From contig NZ_JAMBOX010000002.1 of assembly GCF_023715785.1 (NCBI RefSeq), positions 186,001 to 250,000 of the forward strand: DNA of 64,000 nucleotides. The letters are read 5' to 3'. The stretch is from Neobacillus niacini. Its GTDB lineage: Bacteria > Bacillota > Bacilli > Bacillales > Cytobacillaceae. Positions 43,397-51,574 of this stretch are shown piece by piece. Positions within the stretch are counted from its first letter, which is position 1; every line of letters begins with the position of its first letter. Made by a program: the position numbers and the translations under genes. Below the pieces are notes generated by a model that saw only the letters and a list, made by a program, of their open reading frames with translations, had not been told where the DNA came from and did no database searches.

Positions 43397-45187
43397 TTGA
43401 CAGTCACTTACAAATCCAGGGCTTATGTGCCTGAGAAAGAAAAATGGAATTTCGCTGACATCTATCCATCCATTGAAAAGTGGGAAGAGGATTATCAATC
43501 TATTCAATCGATGACGGAAAAATTAAAACAATATGACGGGGCAATTAACGACGGAGCGTCCCTTTATCAATTTTTAGCAGAAAAAGAAGAGGTGTCGAGT
43601 AAATTTAATCTTGTCTATGTTTACGGGATGCTGCAAACCGATGTAGACACACGCGATACCGCGGCGCAATCGCTCGTGGACAGGGCTAAGCAGCTGGCCG
43701 TGAAACTGAATGCCGCGACATCATTTTTCATGCCATTCCTATTAAGCCTTGATGAGGACACCTTGAAGGCGTATATTCGCGAGGAACCGCGCCTTGACTA
43801 TTTTGAAAAAGACATATTTGAGTCATTCCGTTATAAGACTCATGTATTGAGCAAGGAAAAAGAAGAAATCCTGTCCAATTTGGGGGAGGCGCTCTCGGCG
43901 CCAAGCAACACCTATAGTATGTTAAATAACGCCGACATTAAGTTCGGTGAGGTAACAGGGGAGGATGGCGAGAAGATTGAATTAACCCGGGGCATGTATT
44001 CCAAGCTTATTGAGGACGAGGACCGGTCCAAACGGAGGGAAGCCTACAAAGCCTATTACAAGCCTTACTTGCAGTTGAAAAATTCGATCGCTTCCACGCT
44101 GGCAGCGAGTATTAAAACGAACACAACCCTTGCCAGGCTGCGAAACTATCCTTCGGCATTGGAGAAGGGCTTGTTCGGAGATATGGTTCCAAAGGAAGTC
44201 TATGAAAATTTGATTGCTGCGACAAAAGCAAATATTGCCCCAATCCACCGATATGCGGCGATTCGGAAGCAAAAGCTGGGAGTCGATGAGCTGCGCCAAT
44301 ATGATCTGAATGCACCTCTGGTTGATGGGGTCAAACTGGAAATTTCCTATGACGAGGCGTATGAAACGATTCTGGAGGCGTTGGCACCGCTTGGTGAAGA
44401 GTATGTGAATACCCTTAAATCGTTCAAGGATTTGCGTTATATTGATGTTCGCGAAACACCCGGGAAGAGGTCCGGCGCTTATAACCTGGGATTGTATGGC
44501 GTTCATCCGTTCGTGCTGCTGAACCAGCATGACGACCTGGACAGCATGTTCACCATGATTCACGAGTTTGGCCATGCGATGCATTCTAATTATTCAAGTA
44601 AGCACCAGCCGAGGATTTCCGCCGGCTACAGCATCTTTGTCGCCGAGGTCGCCTCAACCGTGAATGAGGTGTTATTGATTAACTATTTATTGAAAAAAGA
44701 AACCGACACGGAGATTCGTAAATATTTACTTAACCATTTTATCGACCAATTCAGGGGCACCTTTTTCACCCAGGTGATGTTTGCCGAGTTTGAAAAAATC
44801 ACCCACGAACTGGCGGAAAGCGGCCAGCCATTAAACGCGGATGTGTTCAGCAAAACGTATGAAACCCTGTTTCGGGAGTACAACGGGGACGAGATCGTGT
44901 TTGATGACGAGGTCAAATACGGATGGGCCAGAATCCCGCATTTCTACCGGCCATTCTATGTATACAAATATGCGACCGGCTTCGCGGCTGCGATTCATAT
45001 AGGGGAAAAGCTATTTGCTGGGGATGCCCAGACTTTGAAGGCATATTTAGAGTTCTTGAAAAGCGGCAGCTCCGACTACCCGCTTGAATTGTTAAAGAAA
45101 ACAGGAGTGGATTTGACCGAGTCTGAGCCAATAGATAACGCTTTGAAGCGGTTTGGATCGTTGATTGAGGAATTTGCGGGGGTATAA
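43397..45187 (+). CDS. pepF: Oligoendopeptidase F
   Basis: A 596-residue M3 family zinc peptidase that cleaves short peptides in the cytoplasm. The catalytic motif is IHEFGHAMHS near residue 389, with the third ligand Glu in FVAEVASTVNE about 28 residues on. The N-terminus WNFADIYPSIEKWEEDYQSI is typical of PepF. TTG 43397 with AAAGGGGG upstream is chosen; the frame extends to 43355 but without a site. It is divergent from the metallo-hydrolase gene. No peptide transporter is adjacent. Confidence 0.92.
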   Translation: MTVTYKSRAYVPEKEKWNFADIYPSIEKWEEDYQSIQSMTEKLKQYDGAINDGASLYQFLAEKEEVSSKFNLVYVYGMLQTDVDTRDTAAQSLVDRAKQLAVKLNAATSFFMPFLLSLDEDTLKAYIREEPRLDYFEKDIFESFRYKTHVLSKEKEEILSNLGEALSAPSNTYSMLNNADIKFGEVTGEDGEKIELTRGMYSKLIEDEDRSKRREAYKAYYKPYLQLKNSIASTLAASIKTNTTLARLRNYPSALEKGLFGDMVPKEVYENLIAATKANIAPIHRYAAIRKQKLGVDELRQYDLNAPLVDGVKLEISYDEAYETILEALAPLGEEYVNTLKSFKDLRYIDVRETPGKRSGAYNLGLYGVHPFVLLNQHDDLDSMFTMIHEFGHAMHSNYSSKHQPRISAGYSIFVAEVASTVNEVLLINYLLKKETDTEIRKYLLNHFIDQFRGTFFTQVMFAEFEKITHELAESGQPLNADVFSKTYETLFREYNGDEIVFDDEVKYGWARIPHFYRPFYVYKYATGFAAAIHIGEKLFAGDAQTLKAYLEFLKSGSSDYPLELLKKTGVDLTESEPIDNALKRFGSLIEEFAGV

Positions 45188-45377
45188 CTGCAAGGTTACG
45201 GGTCATGAGAACAATTTCACTTTTTGGATTCCAGAAAAACCTAACTCAAAGACAATTTGCACTCAAATCCAGGTAGTTTTGTCTTTAAGAAGGCCTATCA
45301 AGGACAAAATGCCCCTTTTTGAAAGCCGTTTTGTGTTTGATGTTACAAAAAAATCCAAAACAACTCTCAACTAAGAG

Positions 45378-45420
45378 ACATTCCCGAGGACTCCTAAAAT
45401 CCTCGGGAATGTTTCTTTTT
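45378..45420. terminator. Bidirectional terminator between pepF and ecsC-like gene
   Basis: ACATTCCCGAGG and CCTCGGGAATGT arms. The rest of 45188-45377 has no feature I can support. Confidence 0.88.
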
Positions 45421-46231
45421 ACATTGAAGCCGTCCGCTGTTCCTCCAGCCGCTCCAATATTCTTCTTTTTCGATAAAGCATCATCCCGGTCTCGGCCACA
45501 TCGCCGATCGATGAACGATTGACGAAAGCCCCGAAAATGATACCGGCAATCGGGACCATTTGCAAAAGCTTTTTCCACCCAAAACTATCACGGTAGGTCA
45601 TCACGACCTCGCGCCAGCCTTGCAATTGCGAAATCACCCGCTTGTTTTCTGTGCCTTGGTCATAGGCGGCCAGTTCCTCCAAAATCGCCTTTTTCCCGAC
45701 AATATCTGAAGAGGTAAATTGCAGGCATTTTACGATGAAAATCCGTTCCGCCTTATCCTTTGGGTCAAAGCCATAGCACAGGGCAATTTCTTGCAATGTC
45801 TTCAGGGAAATTCCGAGTAACAGCGGGATATCGATGGCAAGAGTGAAGATACCGCCAATTCCAGTGGTCGCCCCTTGAACGGTAGCCATTTTCGTACGGG
45901 AGTTTTTTAGCTGGTCGGCCACTTCATCCATTTTGCTTAATGGCAGCTGCCGGAGATCCTCCAGTTGCGAATCGCTCAAATCAAACTTCTTATAAATGCT
46001 TTCTTCATTAATTAAATATCGCCCGCCAGTCTGGACGTAGCTCCCCAATTCATCAATCGCAACCCCAATCTTCTCTTGAATGAACTTGGGGGTCACTTTA
46101 TCGAGCAGCACGAATGGGAGCCGGCCAATTTTTTCCCAGAACCATAATCCCTTTTGGTCCTTTTCCCAGGCTTCAATTTTTTGTAATTCATCTTTTAAAA
46201 ATTCCACTGATTCCAATTTATTCAACTCCAT
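45419..46231 (-). CDS. EcsC family protein
   Basis: A 270-residue protein of the EcsC family, with the typical SSRTKMATVQGATTGIGG-like segment (here NSRTKMATVQGATTGIGG near residue 110), two hydrophobic stretches around 120-150, and QMVPIAGIIFGAFVNRSSIG near 228. EcsC is encoded with the EcsAB ABC transporter in B. subtilis, but no ABC genes are here, so this is a stand-alone paralogue. Function is unknown; membrane association is likely. The ATG is close to an AAGGTGGA ribosome site. Confidence 0.8.
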   Translation of the reverse strand: MELNKLESVEFLKDELQKIEAWEKDQKGLWFWEKIGRLPFVLLDKVTPKFIQEKIGVAIDELGSYVQTGGRYLINEESIYKKFDLSDSQLEDLRQLPLSKMDEVADQLKNSRTKMATVQGATTGIGGIFTLAIDIPLLLGISLKTLQEIALCYGFDPKDKAERIFIVKCLQFTSSDIVGKKAILEELAAYDQGTENKRVISQLQGWREVVMTYRDSFGWKKLLQMVPIAGIIFGAFVNRSSIGDVAETGMMLYRKRRILERLEEQRTASM

Positions 46232-46382
46232 TTTTCGTAGTCCACCTTAAATATACGAGCAATAATAATACTAGTTTCAACTTTACGGGAGAAATTATGT
46301 TGGAAATGGAATATTTACCCAGACATATGATTTGTTAGTTTAAAAAGAAAAGGAACCCATAATGGGTTAATCCATCTGAAAA

Positions 46383-46414
46383 TAAAAAAAGACTATCAGG
46401 AATTTGATAGTCTT
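46383..46414 (-). terminator. Terminator after the MFS gene on the minus strand
   Basis: GACTATCA and TGATAGTC arms, with the T-run (A on the plus strand) at 46383-46390. Confidence 0.85.
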
Positions 46415-46420
46415 CTGAAA

Positions 46421-47638
46421 TTAAATAGAGCTTGATGTATGAACCTGCACAACGTCCTTGCGTTCTTTTTTTCCATGAAGGAAATAATAAAGAATCAGAG
46501 CTAACACACCCACAATGCTCATGATGATGTATAAGCTGCTGTAGCCCGTCAGCGGGATGAGGAAACCGAGAAGGTATGGACCGAAGCCGAGACCGGCATC
46601 CAAAAAGATGTAATAAGTGGATGTCGCCAGACCCATGCGGTGGGGCTCAGTCCGTTTTACAGCAACAGCCTGAGAAACAGACTGCATATTGCCGAAGCCA
46701 AGACCAATGAGCGCACCAGCGAGTAACATGGCCCAGCCTGAATGTGCCAAACCTAACATCAGCATGCCTCCGCCTAAAATAAAAAACGCCGGATACATAA
46801 TGATGTTCGCTCCCTTAATATCCATCAGCCTGCCAGTTACAGGCCGGGAAATCAACACGGCCAGCGCGTAGACAACAAAGAAAAAGCTTGCGGCGTCAAC
46901 TTGGTCGATTTCAATGGCATAAAAATTAATAAACGAAAGCACACTTGAATAACAGAAGGACACAATTAAAAGAACGAAAGAGATCGGCAGTGCCTTCGGT
47001 TCCACATAATTCGAAAGCTTGAAGCCCTTTGTTTCTGCTGTCTGTGCCGGATTGGATAATTCCTGTGTTTTAACAACAAAAGTGATAAGTAAACAAATCA
47101 CACATAAAACAAAACAAAAGCCAAAGATCATTTCAAAGGTAGTATGCTGGCTCATCAATATTCCGATAAACGGACCGATGGCCGTGGCAAGGGTGGCGCT
47201 CATGCTATAGTACCCGATGCCTTCACCTCTTCTTCTTGCAGGAATGACTTGGGCAACAATTGTGCCTGCTGCTGTACTCGCCACCCCAAGAGTCACACCA
47301 TGAATAAAGCGGTTGATCAGTAAAAAGGTAATTCCAAGATGGACAAAATACAACAACGTGGTAATCGTAAATAGGATCAATCCAATAACCAATGTCCGTT
47401 TTTGGCCGAATGTCCCAATTTTGCTGCCGATGTAAAGCCGTCCGATTAACGTTCCGATAATAAAAATCCCGGTCACCAGTCCAGCTTGGCTCGTTGAAGC
47501 ATGATATTCATTAACGGCATAAACGGCCATTGTTACCACTAACAAATAGAAAATCAGTGTTAAGAAAAAATTGACGGAGGAAACTATAATAAAATCCTTC
47601 GTCCAAAGTTTAGGTCTTGTTTGATCCAACCTGTTCAT
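46421..47638 (-). CDS. MFS transporter, YwoG-like
   Basis: A 405-residue major facilitator with 12 predicted helices. LWTKDFIIVSSVNFFLTLIF and HASTSQAGLVTGIFIIGTLI mark the first helices, and RLYIGSKIGTFGQKRTL is the loop 2-3 region. It resembles B. subtilis YwoG, which sits beside the MarR-type gene ywoH, as here. It starts 4 bp after the MarR stop, so the pair forms one operon. A role in multidrug or metabolite efflux under MarR control is likely. Confidence 0.83.
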   Translation of the reverse strand: MNRLDQTRPKLWTKDFIIVSSVNFFLTLIFYLLVVTMAVYAVNEYHASTSQAGLVTGIFIIGTLIGRLYIGSKIGTFGQKRTLVIGLILFTITTLLYFVHLGITFLLINRFIHGVTLGVASTAAGTIVAQVIPARRRGEGIGYYSMSATLATAIGPFIGILMSQHTTFEMIFGFCFVLCVICLLITFVVKTQELSNPAQTAETKGFKLSNYVEPKALPISFVLLIVSFCYSSVLSFINFYAIEIDQVDAASFFFVVYALAVLISRPVTGRLMDIKGANIIMYPAFFILGGGMLMLGLAHSGWAMLLAGALIGLGFGNMQSVSQAVAVKRTEPHRMGLATSTYYIFLDAGLGFGPYLLGFLIPLTGYSSLYIIMSIVGVLALILYYFLHGKKERKDVVQVHTSSSI

Positions 47639-47642
47639 CCCC

Positions 47643-48071
47643 TTATTTCATTATGTTGTTCCGAATCTCTTCCATAATTCGGATTGCGTCTAGCTGTTCA
47701 TGTTCTGTGATTCCTTTTAAAATTTCTGCTTCAAATTCGTCAATCGGCACGCGGGTTTCGACGTAAACCTTCTTTCCAAGCTGTGTTAGCATGATTCGCT
47801 TTTCCCGTTTGTCCTTGCTCGGAACCTGCTCAATATAGGCGAGTTCTTCCAGACGGTTCACCGTCCTGGTCACAGTCGGTTTTTCGACCCCTTGATAATG
47901 AGCAAGCTCAACTAGCGTTGCCGAGCCAAAATGGTATAAGTAGTACAAAATTGTCCATTGCGCCCTCTGCATGCCATGTTCACTAAGAAGCACATTCAGC
48001 TTATTTTCAAAAGGGCGGTAGAGCATCATAAAATGATGAAAGAATTTTTGCGAAGATTTAATGATAAACAC
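47643..48071 (-). CDS. MarR family transcriptional regulator
   Basis: A 142-residue winged-helix regulator. The DNA-binding core is ATLVELAHYQGVEKPTVTRT near residues 51-70, with the wing in VPSKDKREKRIMLTQLG. The N- and C-terminal helices form the dimer. It likely represses itself and the MFS gene directly downstream through the two palindromes at 48088-48119, and is relieved by a small ligand. AGAGGTGT precedes the ATG. Confidence 0.88.
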   Translation of the reverse strand: MFIIKSSQKFFHHFMMLYRPFENKLNVLLSEHGMQRAQWTILYYLYHFGSATLVELAHYQGVEKPTVTRTVNRLEELAYIEQVPSKDKREKRIMLTQLGKKVYVETRVPIDEFEAEILKGITEHEQLDAIRIMEEIRNNIMK

Positions 48072-48087
48072 CTCTTCAAGGAAAATA

Positions 48088-48119
48088 GTTACCTAGGGTA
48101 ACAGTTATCGAAGGTAACT
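48088..48119. promoter_or_regulatory. Two tandem palindromic operators for the MarR regulator
   Basis: GTTACC-TAG-GGTAAC (48088-48102) is perfect; AGTTATC-GAA-GGTAACT (48103-48119) has one mismatch. Their centres are 16 bp apart and share the AGTTACCnnnGGTAACT consensus. They lie 17-48 bp upstream of the marR start. Confidence 0.8.
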
Positions 48120-48188
48120 AATATAATATATCAGATATGTCACCAAAATGTCCATAGTCAGGTGCGCCTTTTTTTAAAAACCGGCACG

Positions 48189-48218
48189 TTGACTGTACAG
48201 TTATTTGTGTGATATAGT
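48189..48218 (+). promoter_or_regulatory. Promoter of the MerR-type gene
   Basis: -35 TTGACT (48189-48194), 18-bp spacer, -10 TATAGT (48213-48218). The palindrome ACTGTACAGT (48192-48201) overlaps the -35 and start of the spacer. MerR promoters usually have longer than normal spacers, so autoregulation is possible. Confidence 0.55.
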
Positions 48219-48254
48219 TATTTGTATGTAGAAAGGGGTGAGTAAGTTGGGAAG

Positions 48255-48668
48255 TTGTATCGAATTGGCGAGTTAGCTAAATATATGAATCTATCAAAAC
48301 GAACCATAGATTACTATACCCAAATAGGCTTACTGAACCCTGTGAGGGCGGACTCGAATTATCGAATGTATAGTGAAGAATGCATTCAGACTTTGGAATT
48401 GGTGGAACACTATAAAAACTTGAATATGCCCCTTGAAGAAATCAAGGATGCCATCGAAATGATGAGGGCTGATTATGTCATCGATCAAGAGAAAGTTAAA
48501 AAGCATGTCGAACAGATTGCTGGCATAATGGAGCATCTGGAAGAAGAGATTAAACTGATCGAACCTTTTCTGCAAAAGTTATCCGGCAGTGAAAAAGAAC
48601 AGGTTGTCAGCAAATTATCGCCTCAGGGGATTACGTTGGCGAAATCATTACTTTTACTATTAAACTAG
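48255..48668 (+). CDS. MerR family transcriptional regulator
   Basis: A 137-residue regulator. The winged helix opens YRIGELAKYMNLSKRTIDYY, with the wing in LNPVRADSNYRMYSEE; a coiled-coil dimer helix follows (HYKNLNMPLEEIKDAIEMM). There are no clustered cysteines, so it is not a metal sensor of the CueR type, and the ligand is unknown. TTG 48255 is taken as start because it begins at the family's first conserved residue. It precedes the CNNM-type gene by 63 bp and may be cotranscribed with it. Confidence 0.82.
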   Translation: MYRIGELAKYMNLSKRTIDYYTQIGLLNPVRADSNYRMYSEECIQTLELVEHYKNLNMPLEEIKDAIEMMRADYVIDQEKVKKHVEQIAGIMEHLEEEIKLIEPFLQKLSGSEKEQVVSKLSPQGITLAKSLLLLLN

Positions 48669-48688
48669 TTAACAATTTTTTAAAACAA

Positions 48689-48726
48689 CAGGAGGTGTAT
48701 TCCTGCTTGACTTGGCTTGAGCAGGA
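48689..48726 (+). promoter_or_regulatory. Alternative hairpins over the ribosome site of the CNNM-type gene
   Basis: TCCTGCT (48701-48707) can pair with AGCAGGA (48720-48726), which covers the AGGAG site of the downstream start. The same TCCTG can instead pair with CAGGA (48689-48693). The two are mutually exclusive. No known riboswitch core is recognised. Confidence 0.45.
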
Positions 48727-48731
48727 GACCA

Positions 48732-50042
48732 TTGATCGCTATAAACTTAATCGTAATTGCAATTTTAATTGCTTTTACAGCTTTTTTCGTAGCATACGAA
48801 TTTGCAATTGTAAAAATCCGCAGTACCCGAATTGACCAGCTCGTAAGTGAGGGCAATAAGAATGCCCTTGCCGCGAAAAAAATCATCACTAACTTGGATG
48901 AATTTTTATCAGCCTGTCAGTTGGGGATTACCGTGACAGCGTTGGGACTAGGTTGGTTGGGCGAACCAACAGTTGATAAAATGCTTCACCCGCTGCTTGC
49001 TTATTTACATCTGCCAGAATCGGTTACGAATATCGCTTCTTTCGCCATCGCGTTTTCAGTTGTAACCTTTCTCCATGTGGTAGTGGGTGAATTAGCTCCG
49101 AAAACGGTTGCGATCCAAAAAGCAGAAACGGTCACGCTTGTGTTTGCTAGACCGATGATTATTTTTTACAAGTTAGCTTATCCCATAATCAAAGCGTTAA
49201 ACGGTACAGCCCGCTTCATTGTCGGGATTTTCGGCTTAAAGCCTGCATCTGAACATGAAACAGCTCACTCGGAAGAAGAGCTGCAATTGATCATTTCAGA
49301 AAGCTATAAGAGCGGGGAAATCAATCAATCGGAATATAAGTACGTGAACAATATTTTCGAATTTGACGATCGTGTGGCCAAAGAGATTATGGTGCCGCGA
49401 ACTGAAATCGTTGCCTTTGACAAATCGCAAACATTAGAAGAATGTATGGATATTGTCAAGGCAGAAAACTATACCCGTTACCCGGTTATAGACGGGGAAA
49501 AGGATAATATTCTCGGCATGGTTAACATGAAAGAAGTGTTGACAGATTACATCTCCGGCAAGAATTTGGAGAAGACGATGGAAGAATATGTCCGCCCAGT
49601 GATTCAGGTGTTTGAATCGATTGCCATTCACGATTTGCTTGTGAAAATGCAGAAGGAACGGATTCATATGGCCATCTTGATGGATGAGTACGGCGGAACA
49701 GCCGGTCTTGTAACGGTAGAAGACATCCTTGAGGAGATTGTCGGTGACATTCGCGACGAATTCGACGCCGACGAAGTACCAGAAATCAACAAAATCAATG
49801 ACCATAAGACAATTGTCGACGGTAAAGTCCTGATTGAGGAAGTCAATGACCTATTTGGTTTGGACCTCGATGATTCGGAAATGGACACCATCGGCGGCTG
49901 GATTCTCTCTCAAAAAATGGACGTCGCTGCTGGCGATAAAATTCAATACGGTGACTATGAATTTACCATTCTAGAGGTTGACGGCTATCATATTATCTCA
50001 TTGGAAATTGTAAAAATAATCACACATGCAACCTCTGCTTAA
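48732..50042 (+). CDS. CNNM/CorC-type membrane protein (hemolysin family)
   Basis: A 436-residue protein. An N-terminal CNNM (DUF21) domain has three or four helices, with AYEFAIVKIRSTRIDQL near residue 22 and VVGELAPKTVAIQKAE near 118. Two CBS domains follow (KEIMVPRTEIVAFDKS near 218; VKMQKERIHMAILMDEYGG near 302) and a C-terminal CorC/HlyC domain (TIGGWILSQ near 388). Such proteins are linked to magnesium or other cation export. TTG 48732 is preferred with AGGAG at 48722-48726; an earlier TTG at 48717 lacks a site. Confidence 0.86.
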   Translation: MIAINLIVIAILIAFTAFFVAYEFAIVKIRSTRIDQLVSEGNKNALAAKKIITNLDEFLSACQLGITVTALGLGWLGEPTVDKMLHPLLAYLHLPESVTNIASFAIAFSVVTFLHVVVGELAPKTVAIQKAETVTLVFARPMIIFYKLAYPIIKALNGTARFIVGIFGLKPASEHETAHSEEELQLIISESYKSGEINQSEYKYVNNIFEFDDRVAKEIMVPRTEIVAFDKSQTLEECMDIVKAENYTRYPVIDGEKDNILGMVNMKEVLTDYISGKNLEKTMEEYVRPVIQVFESIAIHDLLVKMQKERIHMAILMDEYGGTAGLVTVEDILEEIVGDIRDEFDADEVPEINKINDHKTIVDGKVLIEEVNDLFGLDLDDSEMDTIGGWILSQKMDVAAGDKIQYGDYEFTILEVDGYHIISLEIVKIITHATSA

Positions 50043-50049
50043 AATGAAT

Positions 50050-50099
50050 AAGGATTCCTTTCTTGGTGTCTCAGGCACCGTGAAGGGAGTCCTTTTTAT
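50050..50099 (+). terminator. Terminator after the CNNM-type gene
   Basis: AAGGATTCCTTTC pairs with GAAGGGAGTCCTT using G-T pairs, with an inner GGTG/CACC hairpin, then T-run. Confidence 0.8.
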
Positions 50100-50127
50100 T
50101 TTGTTTTGCTGTGGGGCAGCAGATGAT

Positions 50128-50249
50128 ATTCTGCCCATAGGAGGGTCGAAAGGGTGTCATCGGTAAAAAAGAAGGTGTTATTCTTCCCGTTGGAGAGGTC
50201 AGAGGAGTGTCAATGGTAACAAAAGAAGGGGTTATTCTTCCAGTTATGA
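50128..50249. repeat. Tandem repeat of about 52-54 bp, just over two copies
   Basis: ATTCTGCCCATAGGAGGGTC starts at 50128, a diverged copy at 50180 and a third, cut short, at 50234 (steps of 52 and 54 bp). It fills the gap 50100-50358 together with the yiaA-type promoter region. A minus-strand open frame over it (repeating TGRITPSF) is a by-product. Confidence 0.75.
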
Positions 50250-50358
50250 AAATTCTTGTTTTTTGTTTTAAGAAAATTCTATATAATGGATGAAGATGTG
50301 GCAATTTTGTCTATACCACTTGGTCCAATTATAAAGATATAGAGACGGGGGAAAAGTT

Positions 50359-50829
50359 ATGTCGAATGAAAATGATATTTTGATGGAAAAAGGAAAACAA
50401 AACGAACCCAAAATAAAAGTTGTAAGGAAAGAGGGAGAGCCGACTGCAGCTTTTAAAGGGGCATCTTGGGCGGCATTGTTGGTGGGAGTTGCGGCCTATC
50501 TCATCGGTTTGTTTAACGCAACGATGGAACTGAACGAAAAAGGCTATTACTTTGCCGTTTTAATCTTCGGCCTATATTCATCGGTGTCTCTACAAAAAGC
50601 AGTAAGAGATAAAGATGAAGGAATCCCAGTTACCAGTATTTATTATGGGATCAGTTGGGTAGCACTTATTGTATCTGTTTCCTTAATGGGCATTGGTCTT
50701 TACAATGCAGGAAGTATTGTTTTGAGCGAAAAGGGATTTTATGGGATGTCATTTGTCCTTAGTATCTTTGCAGCGATCACCGTTCAAAAGAATATCAGAG
50801 ATACACAGAGGGCTAGGGAAAGAGATTAG
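50359..50829 (+). CDS. YiaA/YiaB family inner membrane protein
   Basis: A 156-residue protein with a polar N-terminus (about 35 residues) and two copies of a two-helix module: [20 protein letters not shown] with [20 protein letters not shown], then [20 protein letters not shown] with [20 protein letters not shown]. Each repeat ends QK..RD, the YiaAB hallmark. Four membrane helices are expected. Function unknown. GGGGG precedes the ATG, and a strong terminator follows. Confidence 0.88.
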   Translation: MSNENDILMEKGKQNEPKIKVVRKEGEPTAAFKGASWAALLVGVAAYLIGLFNATMELNEKGYYFAVLIFGLYSSVSLQKAVRDKDEGIPVTSIYYGISWVALIVSVSLMGIGLYNAGSIVLSEKGFYGMSFVLSIFAAITVQKNIRDTQRARERD

Positions 50830-50861
50830 TGAACCAATGAGAAAAAAGATATTAGTCCTTG

Positions 50862-50889
50862 TAAAAAAACAACCGCAATGGTTGTTTTT
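50862..50889 (+). terminator. Terminator after the yiaA-type gene
   Basis: AAAAAACAACC, loop GCAAT, GGTTGTTTTTTT. Confidence 0.9.
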
Positions 50890-50908
50890 TTGTGGCCAGA
50901 TTAAGATT

Positions 50909-51202
50909 CTAAACTGTTACACTAATGCTGCCATCCTCGGTAATCTCAACAGTTGAATAGCTTTTAAAAGTATCTGGATTTGTTATTTCATGCTTGACTG
51001 GGTGGCCAAAGCTTTCCATGTAATGTTGATAAACCTCAGGATTTTTAACAATATGGTAAAAATAAACCCGTTTTCCTTCGACCATATCACTAGTTCTCAA
51101 TAAAAATCGATCCTGGTACAGGTTCTTAAACCATGCTCTCGCTTCTTCATGACTCTGAAATTTAGGCACGTCTTCCGAATTAGTTATTAAGTCGATGTCC
51201 AA
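50909..51202 (-). CDS. Conserved small cytoplasmic protein, unknown
   Basis: A 97-residue protein from TTG 51202, with AAAGGAG upstream; the frame extends to 51220 but the site lies inside it. It is an acidic alpha-beta protein without signal or membrane segment (DIDLITNSEDVPKFQSHEEA, ARAWFKNLYQDRFLLRT, VEITEDGSISVTV). I do not recognise the family. It is divergent from the Na/Pi cotransporter gene and shares a 372-bp intergenic region with it. Confidence 0.7.
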   Translation of the reverse strand: MDIDLITNSEDVPKFQSHEEARAWFKNLYQDRFLLRTSDMVEGKRVYFYHIVKNPEVYQHYMESFGHPVKHEITNPDTFKSYSTVEITEDGSISVTV

Positions 51203-51459
51203 TGGTATTGCTCCTTTCACTTAAAAGACTTGGAAATAGTTCATTGGAAAAGTTAGAGGATTTACGAAATCAGACCCTTTTTTAAAAAGCCTGAACGTGT
51301 CTAGTATGTTTATTTTTCTGCTGAATATCCATTAAAAATATTCTAATGTAAATATAATTGCTTTTTTTAGTAAAAAGTGCAGTAAATTCCATATATTTGG
51401 GTTGTGTAACCAGTAATAGAAATATGTAGGGAAACGGGTAAAAGTCTAACAACACCGAA

Positions 51460-51509
51460 TGTAAATTCTGTGTAAATTTAGTGTAAAGACTCTTTATAAC
51501 TGCTTTACA
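51460..51509 (+). promoter_or_regulatory. Pho-box-like repeats before the Na/Pi cotransporter
   Basis: TGTAAA occurs at 51460, 51471 and 51482, exactly 11 bp apart. On the other strand this is TTTACA, close to the PhoP repeat TTAACA with 5-bp gaps. A possible -10 TATAAC follows at 51496-51501, and one TTTACA in plus orientation is at 51504. The rest of 51203-51574 is AT-rich without other features. Confidence 0.6.
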
Positions 51510-51574
51510 GTAAATACATAATCGAATAATTTTGAAGTATGCATAATATGTCGACACGAGAAGGAGTGGAATTT

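Noticed and set aside
43982..44584. 200-codon antisense frame inside pepF
   Set aside because: Shadow frame on the opposite strand of a well-conserved peptidase; no ribosome site.
46311..46338. Thirteen-codon frame with a GGGAG site near the EcsC gene
   Set aside because: Too short to support without expression or conservation evidence.
50071..50304. Minus-strand open frame with repeated TGRITPSF
   Set aside because: By-product of the 52-54 bp repeats and antisense to a terminator; no ribosome site or family.
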